In this document: piece by piece, positions 45,869 through 55,662 of the stretch
Numbering within the stretch: position 1 is the first letter of the stretch
Layout: the number at the start of each line of letters is the position of its first letter
Source: Bacteroidota bacterium
GTDB lineage: Bacteria > Bacteroidota > Bacteroidia > CAIKAF01
Length of the DNA: 64,000 bases
Direction: 5' to 3'
Assembly: GCA_016866335.1 (NCBI GenBank)
Contig: VGMT01000009.1
Coordinates: forward strand, 21,490 to 85,489
Notes under the pieces: generated by a model
Databases searched by the model: none
The model's input: only the letters and a program-made list of their open reading frames with translations
Told to the model about the DNA's origin: nothing
Position numbers and translations under genes: made by a program

Positions 45869-46537
45869 TTATCGGTTTGTTCCGGGTCGCCCACTTGGTC
45901 GGAAACCCGTAGATTTCTTTTTCTTCTTTTTACGAACCACCCCAGATTGCTGAACGCTTCCAGCTAAGGGTATTCCCACCATCAATTCAGCAGAGGGGCG
46001 GAATCGAAGCCCTTCAGGAAAAGCAAGGCTGCCTCCAGAAAGTTCAATCAAATGCTCCCTCAGCAATTCTTCCGTAACGGTACCCTGATTGTATTGCAAA
46101 TACGCTTTTTTCATTAGGTTTCCCAACACTTCCAAAAAAGCGTCGCGGGTAGGCCCCGCTTCCATTTCTTTTGCCTTTTCAATAAATTCTTTGATAAAGC
46201 GACCGTAGTGTTTTTTTACCAACCCGGGTTTGGGATAGGCTAATTTTTCGGGCCGCTTATCAAAATGGTCCTTGTCTGGCTTGGGGTATGGCCCATCTAC
46301 ATCAAGTTCATAGTCTGACATAATGTACAGATGGCCCCAAAGTTTTTGTTGAATCTCCTCGGTTTCCTTTAATTCTTTGGTACTGGGATTAATGATGCTC
46401 ATAACCTGTATCAGGTTTGTAGCCGCATGCAAACGCTTCTCTCTGTCTTCAATTTCAAGCATTTGCTGCACCATAGTGTGTATGGCTCTGCCGTATTCTG
46501 GCAATTTTATTCTAGACCGCTGGGAATTGTATTCCAT
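45869..46537 (-). CDS. DUF4290 family protein
   Basis: 222 residues with the N-terminal signature YNSQRSRIKLPEYGRAIHTM and a basic C-terminal tail (VVRKKKKKKSTGFRPSGRPG). The family is restricted to Bacteroidota and, as far as I recall, almost always lies next to murA, as here (gap 3 bases). It is predicted to be cytosolic and helical. A role in cell-wall synthesis is an inference from context. Confidence 0.82.
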   Translation of the reverse strand: MEYNSQRSRIKLPEYGRAIHTMVQQMLEIEDREKRLHAATNLIQVMSIINPSTKELKETEEIQQKLWGHLYIMSDYELDVDGPYPKPDKDHFDKRPEKLAYPKPGLVKKHYGRFIKEFIEKAKEMEAGPTRDAFLEVLGNLMKKAYLQYNQGTVTEELLREHLIELSGGSLAFPEGLRFRPSAELMVGIPLAGSVQQSGVVRKKKKKKSTGFRPSGRPGTNR

Positions 46538-46539
46538 GA

Positions 46540-47517
46540 TTACTTTTTTGTTTTTCTGCGAAAGGCTGTTTCAGCTGCCGCAACCATTTGTGGAGTGTCT
46601 AACCCATATTTTGTTAGCAATTGGGTAGGTGTTCCGCTCTCCCCAAAGGTATCATTTACTGCGATAAACTCCTGAGGCGAAGGACAATTTAAACTCAATA
46701 CCCTGGCAACCGCCTCGCCAAGCCCTCCGTACATGTTGTGTTCTTCGGCCGTTACCACGCAACCTGTTTTTTGAACCGAGGCAATAATGGCCTCTGCATC
46801 TAAAGGCTTTAGGGTATGCACATTAATAACTTCGGCCTGCAAGCCTCTTTCCCGAAGTACTTCTGCCGCTTCCAATGCTTTCCAAACCATGTGCCCGGTT
46901 GCAACCAAGGTTACATCGGAGCCTTCAACCAACACATTGGCCTTGCCAAGCACAAATGGGAATCGGGTTTGGTCCATGAAAACCGGCCAAGAAGGTCGGC
47001 CAAACCTCAAATAAACCGGCCCCTGATGCTCGGCAATGGCAAGCGTAGCTGCAAACGTTTCATTGTAATCGGCAGGACAAACCACCGTCATGTTCGGAAG
47101 CATGCGCATCATTCCAATGTCTTCTAAAATTTGGTGAGTAGCCCCATCTTCGCCCAAGGTAAGTCCGGCATGGCTTGCACATAGTTTTACATTCTTCTGG
47201 GAATAAGCTATAGACTGACGGATTTGATCGTACACCCTGCCCGTTGAAAAATTGGCAAAGGTTCCCGTAAAAGGAATCAAGCCCCCAATGGTCATTCCTG
47301 CGGCGATGCCCATCATGTTGGCCTCGGCAATACCTATTTGATAAAATCGATCAGGAAACTGCTTGGCAAATTCATTCATTTTTAAAGAACCTGCCAAATC
47401 GGCAGTCAAGGCTACAACCTTGGGATTTGTTTGGCCCAACTGAGTTAAGGCGGCCCCAAATCCAGAGCGGGTATCTTTTTTTTCCGTAAACGGAAACTGT
47501 GCTAAAATGCTAGTCAT
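46540..47517 (-). CDS. Transketolase, C-terminal subunit
   Basis: 325 residues from MTSILAQF; the longer upstream start overlaps the partner gene. It has the pyrimidine-binding domain with [14 protein letters not shown] and [15 protein letters not shown], then the C-terminal transketolase domain. With the preceding gene it makes a split transketolase of the pentose phosphate pathway. Two-gene transketolases are common in Bacteroidota and archaea. Gap to the N-terminal subunit gene: 4 bases. Confidence 0.88.
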   Translation of the reverse strand: MTSILAQFPFTEKKDTRSGFGAALTQLGQTNPKVVALTADLAGSLKMNEFAKQFPDRFYQIGIAEANMMGIAAGMTIGGLIPFTGTFANFSTGRVYDQIRQSIAYSQKNVKLCASHAGLTLGEDGATHQILEDIGMMRMLPNMTVVCPADYNETFAATLAIAEHQGPVYLRFGRPSWPVFMDQTRFPFVLGKANVLVEGSDVTLVATGHMVWKALEAAEVLRERGLQAEVINVHTLKPLDAEAIIASVQKTGCVVTAEEHNMYGGLGEAVARVLSLNCPSPQEFIAVNDTFGESGTPTQLLTKYGLDTPQMVAAAETAFRRKTKK

Positions 47518-47521
47518 AGGT

Positions 47522-48367
47522 TTAATAATCTTCCAGGGTTTCAGGATTTTGAGCCAAAGCCGAAGCCAATTGTTCGTCGTTCGGAGCAATGCCATGCCAA
47601 GCATGGCTGCCCATCATAAAATCTACCCCATGCCCCATGATGGTTTTCATTAAAATTGCAACGGGTTTCCCTTGGCCCGTTTTCGATACGGCCTCTTCCA
47701 ATCCGTTCAATACAGATTCTACCGAGTTGCCGTTATCTACATGCACCAGGTCCCAACCAAAAGCCCGAAACTTGGCAGGCAAATCGCCCAAATCGCAAAC
47801 CTGTTCGGTCGATCCATCTATTTGCTGCCCATTCCAATCGACCGTGGCAATCAAGTTGTCAACCTGATTGGCCGCGGCAAACATCAAAGCTTCCCAAATT
47901 TGACCCTCTTGCAGCTCTCCATCTCCATGCAAGGTGTAAACCAAATAGGGGTCTCCATTTTGCTTTTTTGCCAAGGCAGCACCAATTCCTACGCTCAATC
48001 CCTGACCCAATGAACCCGATGCAATTCGGACTCCCGGCAGGTGTTCTGCGGTGGTTGGATGCCCCTGCAAACGGGAATTTATTTTGCGAAATGTCCCCAA
48101 TTCTGCTTCTTCAAAATACCCTGAACGAGCAAGAACCGAATAGAAAACGGGCGAAATATGGCCGTTTGAAAGAAAAAACAAGTCCTCACCATGCCCATCC
48201 ATCGAGAAAATGGGCGCCCTGTGCCTAAGGCGATTAAAATACAGGCTGACTAAAAATTCGGTGCAACCCAACGAGCCACCTGGGTGGCCCGATTGAACCC
48301 CATGCACCATCCGAACAATGTCTCGGCGCACTTGGGAACAAATTTCCTGAAGTTGATTAAGTTCCAT
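47522..48367 (-). CDS. Transketolase, N-terminal subunit
   Basis: 281 residues with the substrate-phosphate and TPP-binding segments [18 protein letters not shown] and [19 protein letters not shown] (GDG motif). It binds the TPP diphosphate and pairs with the C-terminal subunit. The promoter region upstream is shared with rsmA. Confidence 0.9.
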   Translation of the reverse strand: MELNQLQEICSQVRRDIVRMVHGVQSGHPGGSLGCTEFLVSLYFNRLRHRAPIFSMDGHGEDLFFLSNGHISPVFYSVLARSGYFEEAELGTFRKINSRLQGHPTTAEHLPGVRIASGSLGQGLSVGIGAALAKKQNGDPYLVYTLHGDGELQEGQIWEALMFAAANQVDNLIATVDWNGQQIDGSTEQVCDLGDLPAKFRAFGWDLVHVDNGNSVESVLNGLEEAVSKTGQGKPVAILMKTIMGHGVDFMMGSHAWHGIAPNDEQLASALAQNPETLEDY

Positions 48368-48521
48368 TTGCGGTATTAAAATTAAAAAGCTACATCAAAG
48401 GCTAAACATACCCATAGGCCATGAATAATTAGCAAGACGCTATTTACCATATTGGCATTTAAGCCAGCGGAATTCATGGTATATCGAGTGGATAAGTTTA
48501 GCATGCACATTGACTGGCCCC

Positions 48522-48558
48522 GCAAAGGTAGGGATTGCCTTCGGATTCCCTACCTTCG
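48522..48558. promoter_or_regulatory. Divergent promoters of the transketolase and rsmA operons in an inverted repeat
   Basis: AAGGTAGGGA (48525-48534) and TCCCTACCTT (48547-48556) are exact inverted copies. Each contains a -7 element pointing outward: TACCTTTG on the - strand (48529-48522) for transketolase and TACCTTCG on the + strand (48551-48558) for rsmA. The latter ends 6 bases before the rsmA ATG. Confidence 0.55.
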
Positions 48559-48564
48559 CACCGC

Positions 48565-49341
48565 ATGTCAAGCCAAAAGATTTACCAACACAAGAAACAA
48601 TTCGGGCAGCATTTTTTGCTCGATGCCTCGGCCATTCAAAAAACCAGCCTAGCCCTTTCTGAAGTTTGGCCAACAGGAGCTATTTGGGAGGTTGGGCCCG
48701 GCGATGGGGCCTTAACCTCGGCATTGCTGGAATTGAAAAGAGAGTTGTATGTTTCCGAAATTGACCGCGATTTACAAGAAAGATTAACCCGAACCTTTGC
48801 CGGAAAATCCATCCATTGGATGTTTGGTGATTTTCTTCAACAAAGTCCGCCCACCGAAAACCAACTGGCCTTGGTGGGAAATTTCCCCTACAACATTTCG
48901 ACCGAAATTGTTTTTAAACTTTTGAACCATCGAGAACAATTTCCGGTAATGGTGGGAATGTTCCAAAAAGAAGTGGCACAGCGCATTTGCGCCAAGCATG
49001 GCTCAAAAACCTATGGCATCACCTCGGTTTTGACTCAGGCCTTTTATCAAACCGAATTGCTTTTCACCCTGCCTCCCGAAGCCTTTGACCCTGCCCCTAA
49101 AGTCGATTCGGCTGTAATCAGGCTTCTTCGCAGGCCAGAAGAAGATGTGGCCAATTTGCCTTTAGACCAATTTCGGATTTTGGTTAAAACTGCGTTCAAT
49201 CAACGCAGAAAAACTTTGAAAAACGCCCTTGCAGGCCTACCTTTGGCCTTGAATTCAATGCCCCCTGCTTTTTTAAGTTTAAGGGCAGAACAACTTTCTG
49301 TAAATCAATTCATGGATGCCGCACGGGCTATGACACCTTAA
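48565..49341 (+). CDS. rsmA: 16S rRNA dimethyladenosine methyltransferase RsmA
   Basis: 258 residues from MSSQKIY, following directly on a -7 element. SAM-binding motif VGPGDGALTSALL, catalytic NFPYNIST (NxPY), and the QFGQHFLLD entry segment identify KsgA/RsmA, which dimethylates two adenines near the 3' end of 16S rRNA. The gene is followed by mgtE after 10 bases. Confidence 0.93.
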   Translation: MSSQKIYQHKKQFGQHFLLDASAIQKTSLALSEVWPTGAIWEVGPGDGALTSALLELKRELYVSEIDRDLQERLTRTFAGKSIHWMFGDFLQQSPPTENQLALVGNFPYNISTEIVFKLLNHREQFPVMVGMFQKEVAQRICAKHGSKTYGITSVLTQAFYQTELLFTLPPEAFDPAPKVDSAVIRLLRRPEEDVANLPLDQFRILVKTAFNQRRKTLKNALAGLPLALNSMPPAFLSLRAEQLSVNQFMDAARAMTP

Positions 49342-49351
49342 ACCTACCCGC

Positions 49352-50710
49352 ATGGAACTGACGCCCGATTTCCTGGATCATGTCTCAACTGCTCTTCAAA
49401 CCGGCAATTCAGAGGCCCTGGCTCAGCGCATCGACGGCCTTCATCCGAGCGACCTGGCTGGCATCATGGAAGATTTGCCCGCTTCAGAAGCCCTGCTGCT
49501 GTACCACCAACTTGAAGATAGCCTAGCCGCCGACGTTCTAACAGAATTAGACGAAGACTTTCGAGAAAAATTCTTGGAACGCATTTCGTCGCGCGAAATC
49601 GCCGAACAATTCAGCGAACACATCGACTCTGATGATGCTGCCGATATTTTGGCCGACCTGCCTGAAAAAAGGCAACGTGAAATTTTGGCCGAAATCCAAG
49701 ATAGAGCTCTGGCCTCCGACATCGAAGACCTGCTTCGATACGATGAAGATTCTGCCGGCGGCCTCATGGCCAAAGAGTTGGTTCGAATCAATGAAAACTG
49801 GGACCGAAACACCATTTTTCATGAAATCCGAAGGCAGGCACAAGACATTGACAACGTCTATACGGTGTATGTCGTTAATTCTGAAGGCCAACTTAAAGGC
49901 ATTTTACCGCTAAAACGCATCTTACTCGCTCCCGACACCCAACCCCTAAGCGATATTATTCGTGACGAAGTGGTGTATGTGGATGTTTCTGCCAGCAAAG
50001 AAAAGGTGGCTCAAACCATGCAGAAATACGACCTTGTCGCTCTGCCTGTGGTCGATTCTCATTTGAAACTTCTAGGCAGAATCACCATCGACGACGTGGT
50101 AGATGTTATTCAAGAAGAGGCCGAAAAAGACTACCAACTTCAAGCCGGTCTTTCCGAAGACGTTGAAGCCGACGACAGCATTGCCATTCTTACCCGGGCC
50201 CGATTGCCCTGGCTGTTGGTCGGATTGTTTGGAGGCATTATGGGTGCCCAAGTTATTGGGCGCTATGAAAATGAAATTCAGCTGCATCCTGAAATGGCCT
50301 TTTTTATTCCGCTGGTGGCGGCCATGGGCGGAAATGCCGGAGTTCAAAGTTCAGCCATTGTGGTTCAAGGCATTGCCAGCGGCAACCTTCAGCATGGGCG
50401 ACTGTGGACCAAGTTTTTCAAAGAACTCAGCATTGGCTTGATAAACGGTTTGGTGTGCGCTACCGTTATTTTGCTCTACAGCTTCTTTTTTAGCCGGGAA
50501 TCCGCTGAACTCGCGCTAACCGTCAGCACGGCCATGGTTGCCGTTATTGTTTGTTCTTCGGTACTGGGCACCTTCATTCCCCTCACCCTAAATCGATTCA
50601 AGGTTGACCCGGCGCTCGCCACCGGCCCTTTCATTACCACCATGAACGACATTATTGGCCTGCTGTTGTATTTCTCGATTGGCCGTTTGATGTACGGTCT
50701 ATTTATGTGA
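49352..50710 (+). CDS. mgtE: Magnesium transporter MgtE
   Basis: 452 residues: an N-terminal acidic superhelical domain (SDDAADILADLPEKRQREIL), two CBS domains (about 135-255, with DRITIDDVVDVIQEEAEKD-like coupling helix), and five membrane helices with the pore motif region PLVAAMGGNAGVQSSAIVVQ. It conducts Mg2+ and closes when cytosolic Mg2+ is high. Its stop codon is followed at once by element R7. Confidence 0.92.
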   Translation: MELTPDFLDHVSTALQTGNSEALAQRIDGLHPSDLAGIMEDLPASEALLLYHQLEDSLAADVLTELDEDFREKFLERISSREIAEQFSEHIDSDDAADILADLPEKRQREILAEIQDRALASDIEDLLRYDEDSAGGLMAKELVRINENWDRNTIFHEIRRQAQDIDNVYTVYVVNSEGQLKGILPLKRILLAPDTQPLSDIIRDEVVYVDVSASKEKVAQTMQKYDLVALPVVDSHLKLLGRITIDDVVDVIQEEAEKDYQLQAGLSEDVEADDSIAILTRARLPWLLVGLFGGIMGAQVIGRYENEIQLHPEMAFFIPLVAAMGGNAGVQSSAIVVQGIASGNLQHGRLWTKFFKELSIGLINGLVCATVILLYSFFFSRESAELALTVSTAMVAVIVCSSVLGTFIPLTLNRFKVDPALATGPFITTMNDIIGLLLYFSIGRLMYGLFM

Positions 50711-50860
50711 TTTTTTTGGGCGGCAAACGGGCTGTCAGTGGTAGTCCTCAGGCGCAACCGTGCCGGCAGCGGGCTCCGGGTGGCTCCCAAGGTCGCCCCC
50801 TACGCCTCGCGCCGCCTACGGTTCCACCTATGCGGGCTACCTACTTCCATCCCTGCCGCA
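50711..50860 (+). repeat. GC-rich structured intergenic element, copy R7, overlapping the murQ 3' end
   Basis: Begins at the base after the mgtE stop (TTTTTTTGGGCGGC). The outer helix is GCGGC/GCCGC and the second helix GGTAG/CTACC. The variable arm pairs AGGCGCAACCGTGCCGGCAGC with GGCGGCCTACGGTTCC-type sequence on the opposite side. Its far end runs into the last codons of murQ and supplies the in-frame TAG stop. Confidence 0.84.
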
Positions 50861-51662
50861 GCCTCAACCCTTCAACCGCTTTACGAACACTAGCCCATGT
50901 CTCTAAGGCTTTACGGGCCACATCGGGATCAACTCCCGTTTCTTCCATGACCATATCAACCGCGCGCTGCCACAACTTGTGGTTGGTCAACTGCATATCC
51001 ACCATTTTTTCGTCTTTAACCCGACCCAACCGAATCATGGCGGTGGTGCTCAACATATTCAAGGCCAGTTTCTGAGCTGTTCCCGATTTCATGCGCGTGC
51101 TGCCCCGCACAAATTCGGGGCCCACCACAATTTCAATGGGGAATTCGGCAGCTTTGGCCAAGGCAGACCCTTGGTTCATGGTTATGCCTCCTGTCCTTAG
51201 GCCTTCTTTTCGTGCCCGCTCAATGCCCGCCACAACATAGGGCGTGGAACCCGATGCCGCAATGCCTATCACCAAATCGCCAGGACCCGCCCCCTGGGCC
51301 AACAAATCGTGCCAAGCCTGCTCCACATTGTCTTCGGCAAATTCTACGGCCCTGCGAATGGCCCCGTCGCCACCCGCCATAATTCCTACCACCCGGTCAA
51401 ATTCAATTCCGTAGGTGGGTGGCAATTCCGAGGCATCTACCACCCCTAACCTACCGCTGGTTCCCGCCCCAATGTAAAATACACGGCGGTTGTTTTTCAA
51501 GCATTCCGCAAAGGCATCGGCCAATGGAATCATAGCTGGAATGGCCTTTTCTACGGCTTCAGCCACTTTTTTATCTTCGGCGTTGATGCCCTGAAGCAAA
51601 TCTAAGGTTGACCAGGTTTCCAATCCCAGCCGACCCGAACCCGATTCGGTTGTTTTAGACAT
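50841..51662 (-). CDS. murQ: N-acetylmuramic acid 6-phosphate etherase
   Basis: 273 residues with the SIS-domain family motifs FYIGAGTSGRLGVVDASELPP, quoted in part, GIAASGSTPYVVAGIERA and EFVRGSTRMKSGTAQKLALN. It cleaves the lactyl ether of MurNAc-6-P in cell-wall recycling. The protein is somewhat shorter than E. coli MurQ; the last residues (RQGWK) and the stop are encoded by element R7. Recycling partners (AnmK, AmgK) are not nearby. It begins 5 bases after the E1 gene stop. Confidence 0.9.
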   Translation of the reverse strand: MSKTTESGSGRLGLETWSTLDLLQGINAEDKKVAEAVEKAIPAMIPLADAFAECLKNNRRVFYIGAGTSGRLGVVDASELPPTYGIEFDRVVGIMAGGDGAIRRAVEFAEDNVEQAWHDLLAQGAGPGDLVIGIAASGSTPYVVAGIERARKEGLRTGGITMNQGSALAKAAEFPIEIVVGPEFVRGSTRMKSGTAQKLALNMLSTTAMIRLGRVKDEKMVDMQLTNHKLWQRAVDMVMEETGVDPDVARKALETWASVRKAVEGLRLRQGWK

Positions 51663-51667
51663 AGGAA

Positions 51668-54085
51668 TTATTCCGCTGGGAACTTGCGTGGATTCACCTC
51701 GTGCATCATCGACAGCACCTTTTCTACCACATCTTCTACCCCCGGTTTTGAAAAATAATCTCCATCGGTTCCATACGCAGGTCTATGCGCATTTGCGCTT
51801 AGGGTGGCAGGAGCTACATCCAAGTAGCGATAGCCGCCTTGAACCTCTAAAACGTGCTGCATCATATAAGCCGAGGCACCTCCAGGAACGTCTTCGTCCA
51901 TAAATACCACTCGTCCGGTTTTTTGCAAGGACTCCACCGTTTTATGGTCAACATCAAAAGGCAGTAAGGTTTGCACATCAACCACCTCAGCCTCTATGCC
52001 CATACCGCTTAACAGGTCTGCGGCTTCCAGCGCAATCCTACACATGGAGCCATAGGTTACCAAGGTGATGGTTTCGCCTTGACGCAAAATTTCAGGTTGA
52101 CCTAAAGGAACGGTAAATTCGCCCATGTTATCGGGTCGGCGTTCCTTTAATCGGTATCCATTTAAGGGTTCTACAACGATGGCGGGATCTTCGCCTTTGA
52201 ATAGGGTGTTGTACATGCCGGCGGCTTGCACCATGTTGCGGGGCACGCACACATGCATGCCACGTACGCTGTGCACAATAGCTCCCATGGGGGACCCCGA
52301 ATGCCAAATGCCCTCTAACCTATGTCCACGCGTTCCGATAATTACAGGAGCCTTTTGACCGCCTTTTGTACGGTACTGCACTGTCGATGCATCGTCGCTT
52401 AAAATTTGAAGGCAATAGAGCAAATAATCTAAGTATTGTATTTCGGCGTAGGGCCTTAGGCCGCGCATGGCCATTCCAATGCCTTGACCGGCTATGGTTG
52501 CTTCGCGTATTCCGGTGTCAAACACTCGACCAGAGCCAAACTTGTCTTGCAGCCCTTCAAAGGTTTGGTTCACACCGCCAATCTTGCCAACGTCTTCACC
52601 AAAAGCAACAAAGCGTGGGTCCTTTTCTAAAATGGCCTCAAAATTATCTCTGAGCACAATGCGTCCATCAACCAAGGGGGCATCGGCAGAATAAACCGGT
52701 TCAACCATAGGAACCCGGAGTGGACTTGCGGAGGATTCGTCGTATAAGGAATCGCTGTAACGTGCATGGTTCAGCCTTTTTTGTTCCATCAACCATGCAT
52801 TGAGCCGAGGATAAAAATCGTGGTGTTGCAAGCGAAGATGTGTTGCCAATCGTCGGGCAGGGCCCAACAGGTCTTTACGCATTGGAGCCGTGGCCGTTTC
52901 AATTTGCCGAATAAAATCTTGGGCGGTTGGGTCGGGAGCGGTCAATTCGCTGAGCAAGGACAAGAGCGCTTGCTGCTCTTGCATTATTTCATTTTGATAG
53001 GCTTGCCAAGCCGCATTTTTCTCTTCCTTCACATGTTGAATGGCAGCCTCTTCAATGGCTAACAAATCTTCATCGGTAGCAAGACCGTTTTTCACAATCC
53101 ATTTGGCAAACTGCCGCAAGCCGTCGTACTTTTCTTCCCACTGAAGGCGTTTTTTGTCTTTGTAGCGTTCGTGGCTTCCGCTGGTAGAATGGCCTTGAGG
53201 TTGGGTGCATTCTTCAATATGGAACAACACCGGCAAATGGTCTTGCCGGCACATGGCAATCCCTGTTTGATAAGCTTCAATCAGTTCCGGATAATTCCAA
53301 GCTCTGGCACGCTTAATTGCAAATCCAGGCCCGTCCTCGTTTTTTTCGAAACCCGACAGAGCTTTGGAAATTGAACCTTTGGTGGTTTGAAATTCTTTGG
53401 GTACAGAAATGCCATAGCCATCGTCCCATACTGAAATGGCCATAGGAACCTGCATAACGGCAGCGGCATTCATGGTTTCCCAGAACAAGCCTTCTGAGGT
53501 CGATGCATCGCCAATGCTGCCGAAGGCCACTTCGTTTCCCTGATTTGAGAATGAGCTGAGCTGATGCAATTCGGGCTGATTTCGATACACCTTCGAGGCC
53601 AAGGCTAAGCCAAGAAGTCGGGGCATTTGACCGGCGGTGGGCGAAATATCGGCCGAAGAATTTTTTTGGTTGGTTTGCGGTTGCCAGGACCCGTTGGCGT
53701 CAATCCAACGGGTGGCGTAATGCCCGTTCATTTGGCGTCCACCGGTCATGGGTTCGGCTTCAATGTCGGTATGGGCATACAGTTGAGCAAAGAACTGCCG
53801 AACGGTGAGCAGGCCTGCGGCCATCATAAAGGTTTGATCGCGGTAATAACCGGAACGAAAATCACCGGGTTTAAACACCTTGGCCATGGCGATTTGAGGC
53901 AATTCTTTGCCGTCGCCAAAAATGCCGAACTTGGCTTTGCCGGTCAACACCTCGCGTCGCCCCAACAAACTGGTTTGCCGGCTTTCATGAGCTATGCGGT
54001 AATCCTGCAACACCTCGGAGCGAAAATCCTCAAACGATATTCGGTCGGTGTCTAATGGGCGTGTACTTAATGGAACGTCTTGCAT
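51668..54085 (-). CDS. Fused alpha/beta E1 component of a 2-oxoacid dehydrogenase
   Basis: 805 residues from MQDVPLS (an ATG six codons upstream overlaps the promoter). Residues ~20-420 form the alpha part, with the TPP motif GSIGDASTSEGLFWETMNA and the HSTSGSHERYK loop. Residues ~470-805 form the beta part, with FVAFGEDVGKIGGVNQTFEG, GIREATIAGQGIGMAMRG and VVFMDEDVPGGASAYM. The fusion is common in Bacteroidota. It decarboxylates a branched-chain 2-oxoacid or pyruvate; E2 and E3 are not here. The -7 element TACCTTTG (54110-54103) ends 17 bases before the ATG. Confidence 0.88.
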   Translation of the reverse strand: MQDVPLSTRPLDTDRISFEDFRSEVLQDYRIAHESRQTSLLGRREVLTGKAKFGIFGDGKELPQIAMAKVFKPGDFRSGYYRDQTFMMAAGLLTVRQFFAQLYAHTDIEAEPMTGGRQMNGHYATRWIDANGSWQPQTNQKNSSADISPTAGQMPRLLGLALASKVYRNQPELHQLSSFSNQGNEVAFGSIGDASTSEGLFWETMNAAAVMQVPMAISVWDDGYGISVPKEFQTTKGSISKALSGFEKNEDGPGFAIKRARAWNYPELIEAYQTGIAMCRQDHLPVLFHIEECTQPQGHSTSGSHERYKDKKRLQWEEKYDGLRQFAKWIVKNGLATDEDLLAIEEAAIQHVKEEKNAAWQAYQNEIMQEQQALLSLLSELTAPDPTAQDFIRQIETATAPMRKDLLGPARRLATHLRLQHHDFYPRLNAWLMEQKRLNHARYSDSLYDESSASPLRVPMVEPVYSADAPLVDGRIVLRDNFEAILEKDPRFVAFGEDVGKIGGVNQTFEGLQDKFGSGRVFDTGIREATIAGQGIGMAMRGLRPYAEIQYLDYLLYCLQILSDDASTVQYRTKGGQKAPVIIGTRGHRLEGIWHSGSPMGAIVHSVRGMHVCVPRNMVQAAGMYNTLFKGEDPAIVVEPLNGYRLKERRPDNMGEFTVPLGQPEILRQGETITLVTYGSMCRIALEAADLLSGMGIEAEVVDVQTLLPFDVDHKTVESLQKTGRVVFMDEDVPGGASAYMMQHVLEVQGGYRYLDVAPATLSANAHRPAYGTDGDYFSKPGVEDVVEKVLSMMHEVNPRKFPAE

Positions 54086-54095
54086 GAAAAAACAA

Positions 54096-54287
54096 CTATG
54101 CACAAAGGTAACAAAAAGCCCAAAGTGGTAGGGAGCAAGCCGAATGCAAGCGCATTAATTTCGCCCTTAAAAAGTCTGGCGCAATGAAGTCAAATTGCTT
54201 TTCCGAGTTGATAAGTAAGTCGCCAATTTTCCCGTTGGAGTTAAGAATACCACTGAAAACTATGTTGGCGTCAACGATGACTCTCAC
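54096..54287 (-). pseudogene. Truncated PIN-domain toxin
   Basis: 63 residues. The start MRVIVDANIVFSGILNSNG is the first strand and catalytic Asp of a PIN ribonuclease, and the match continues to DFIAPDFL. After that the sequence changes to a short unrelated tail and stop, whereas full toxins are about 130-145 residues. Three of the usual four acidic residues are missing. The tail lies within the E1 gene promoter region, so a deletion joined the toxin to that promoter. It overlaps the antitoxin by 4 bases. Confidence 0.7.
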
Positions 54288-54496
54288 TTGATAAAGCGTT
54301 TTCGGTTTTTAGTCCACCAAGAAGCGTTCACTTCGTCAGCAAGTTTATCAATGTCAGACTGCTTTGCCTTACTTTTAGCTGTTGCCTCAAGATATTTCAC
54401 GTAGTCGATAAGCCGTTGAAGCCCAAAACTATCAACCGATGAGGAAACCGTAATGGTTATTTCATTATTATTTGTTCTTTTTATTAGCATTGACAT
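54284..54496 (-). CDS. Probable antitoxin of the truncated PIN pair
   Basis: 70 residues, MSMLIKRTNNNEITITVSSS followed by a helical part ending in WWTKNRKRFIK. The layout (beta strand start, helix, basic Trp-containing tail) and the ATGA overlap with a PIN gene fit a VapB-like antitoxin, though I do not recognise the exact family. With the toxin broken it may be a free relic. Confidence 0.6.
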   Translation of the reverse strand: MSMLIKRTNNNEITITVSSSVDSFGLQRLIDYVKYLEATAKSKAKQSDIDKLADEVNASWWTKNRKRFIK

Positions 54497-54786
54497 GGTA
54501 GTTTTAGTATTTAAAAGTAAGGAAAAAATGCCTAATTTATTCTTGTTGCTTCAAAGTTGAACTATTGCCCAATAATGCAGTCTAAAGAAATTTCTTTTAA
54601 CAACCCCTGTAAATCCAGTTCCCCTGTTTAAATAGACTTTTTACCTGCAATTCAGCAAGCCATTTAATCGTTGCCAAAACGCTATGCACAACCCTACCCA
54701 AAAAAGAGCCCAAAACGAAAACCGCTTGCTTTGCGCTGTTCTGCTAACGAAAACAGATCAAAACACGTCATATGTTCGGGCCTTTT
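54497..54786. other. Gene-free gap upstream of the antitoxin
   Basis: About 290 bases between the antitoxin start and the end of rluF. I see no RNA gene, no R element and no credible short reading frame; an antitoxin promoter would be at its left edge. The region is AT-rich in its left part and may be degraded former gene sequence. Confidence 0.4.
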
Positions 54787-55662
54787 TCAGCCTCTGCCTA
54801 ATCTGCGTGATGGTTTGGCTTTTGTTCCGCGGTTAAACTTAGGTGAATGACCCTGAATGGGCTTTTTTGAGCCGGGTGTTTTCAGGTTCGAGGGTTTGCC
54901 TTTTTTAGCGGGTTGCTTGGACTTAGGTTTTTTTTCAGCTACCCCTGACGAATCTTCCAGCATGCTGTACAAGACCTTCATTTCGCTTTCGGTTAAATCT
55001 CTCCAATCGCCCACCGGCAAGCCTGTCAAATCAATGTTCATGATGCGAATCCGTTCCAGCTTGGTTACCTCGTACCCAAAATGTTCGCACATTCTGCGAA
55101 TCTGCCGGTTTAGCCCTTGAATCAAAACAATTCTAAAGGTATTTACTCCTTCCTGCACCACCTTACACTTTTTGGTTGTAACGCCAAGCATAGGAACGCC
55201 GTTCGCCATAGCGGCAATCACGCTTTGGGTTAAAGGCTTGTTCACCGTTACAACGTATTCCTTTTGGTGGTTGTTTCCTGCCCGCAGAATCTTGTTTACC
55301 AAATCGCCATTGTTGGTCAAAAAAATGAGCCCCTGCGATTCTTTATCCAAACGACCAATGGGGAAAATACGTTTGCTGTGGTTCACAAATTCCACAATGT
55401 TGTTGCGCACATTGTCTTCGGTTGTTGATGTTATACCCACCGGTTTATTCAATGCAATAAAAACAATGTCTTCGCCTTGGAAGGGTTGCAGTTTTTGTCC
55501 GTTCACCCGAACCCTGTCTCCCGCTTTCACCTGATCGCCGGTATTGGCTTTGCGTTCGTTTATGAATACAACGCCTTTTTCAATAAAACGGTCGGCTTCG
55601 CGCCGGGAACAAAAACCGCTTTCGCTAATAAATTTATTGATGCGTATGGAATGTTGCTGCAT
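54787..55662 (-). CDS. rluF: 23S rRNA pseudouridine synthase RluF-like
   Basis: 291 residues. The S4-like N-terminal domain reads [20 protein letters not shown]. The catalytic domain carries the Asp in [16 protein letters not shown], and the [20 protein letters not shown] signature is close to RluF. It isomerises uridine near position 2604 of 23S rRNA. A Lys/Pro-rich tail of about 60 residues ([16 protein letters not shown]) extends beyond the E. coli protein and may bind RNA. Confidence 0.9.
   Translation of the reverse strand: MQQHSIRINKFISESGFCSRREADRFIEKGVVFINERKANTGDQVKAGDRVRVNGQKLQPFQGEDIVFIALNKPVGITSTTEDNVRNNIVEFVNHSKRIFPIGRLDKESQGLIFLTNNGDLVNKILRAGNNHQKEYVVTVNKPLTQSVIAAMANGVPMLGVTTKKCKVVQEGVNTFRIVLIQGLNRQIRRMCEHFGYEVTKLERIRIMNIDLTGLPVGDWRDLTESEMKVLYSMLEDSSGVAEKKPKSKQPAKKGKPSNLKTPGSKKPIQGHSPKFNRGTKAKPSRRLGRG

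Noticed and set aside
46540..48367. A frameshifted single transketolase gene
   Set aside because: Both parts have proper starts and stops with a 4-base gap, and split transketolases are normal in this phylum.
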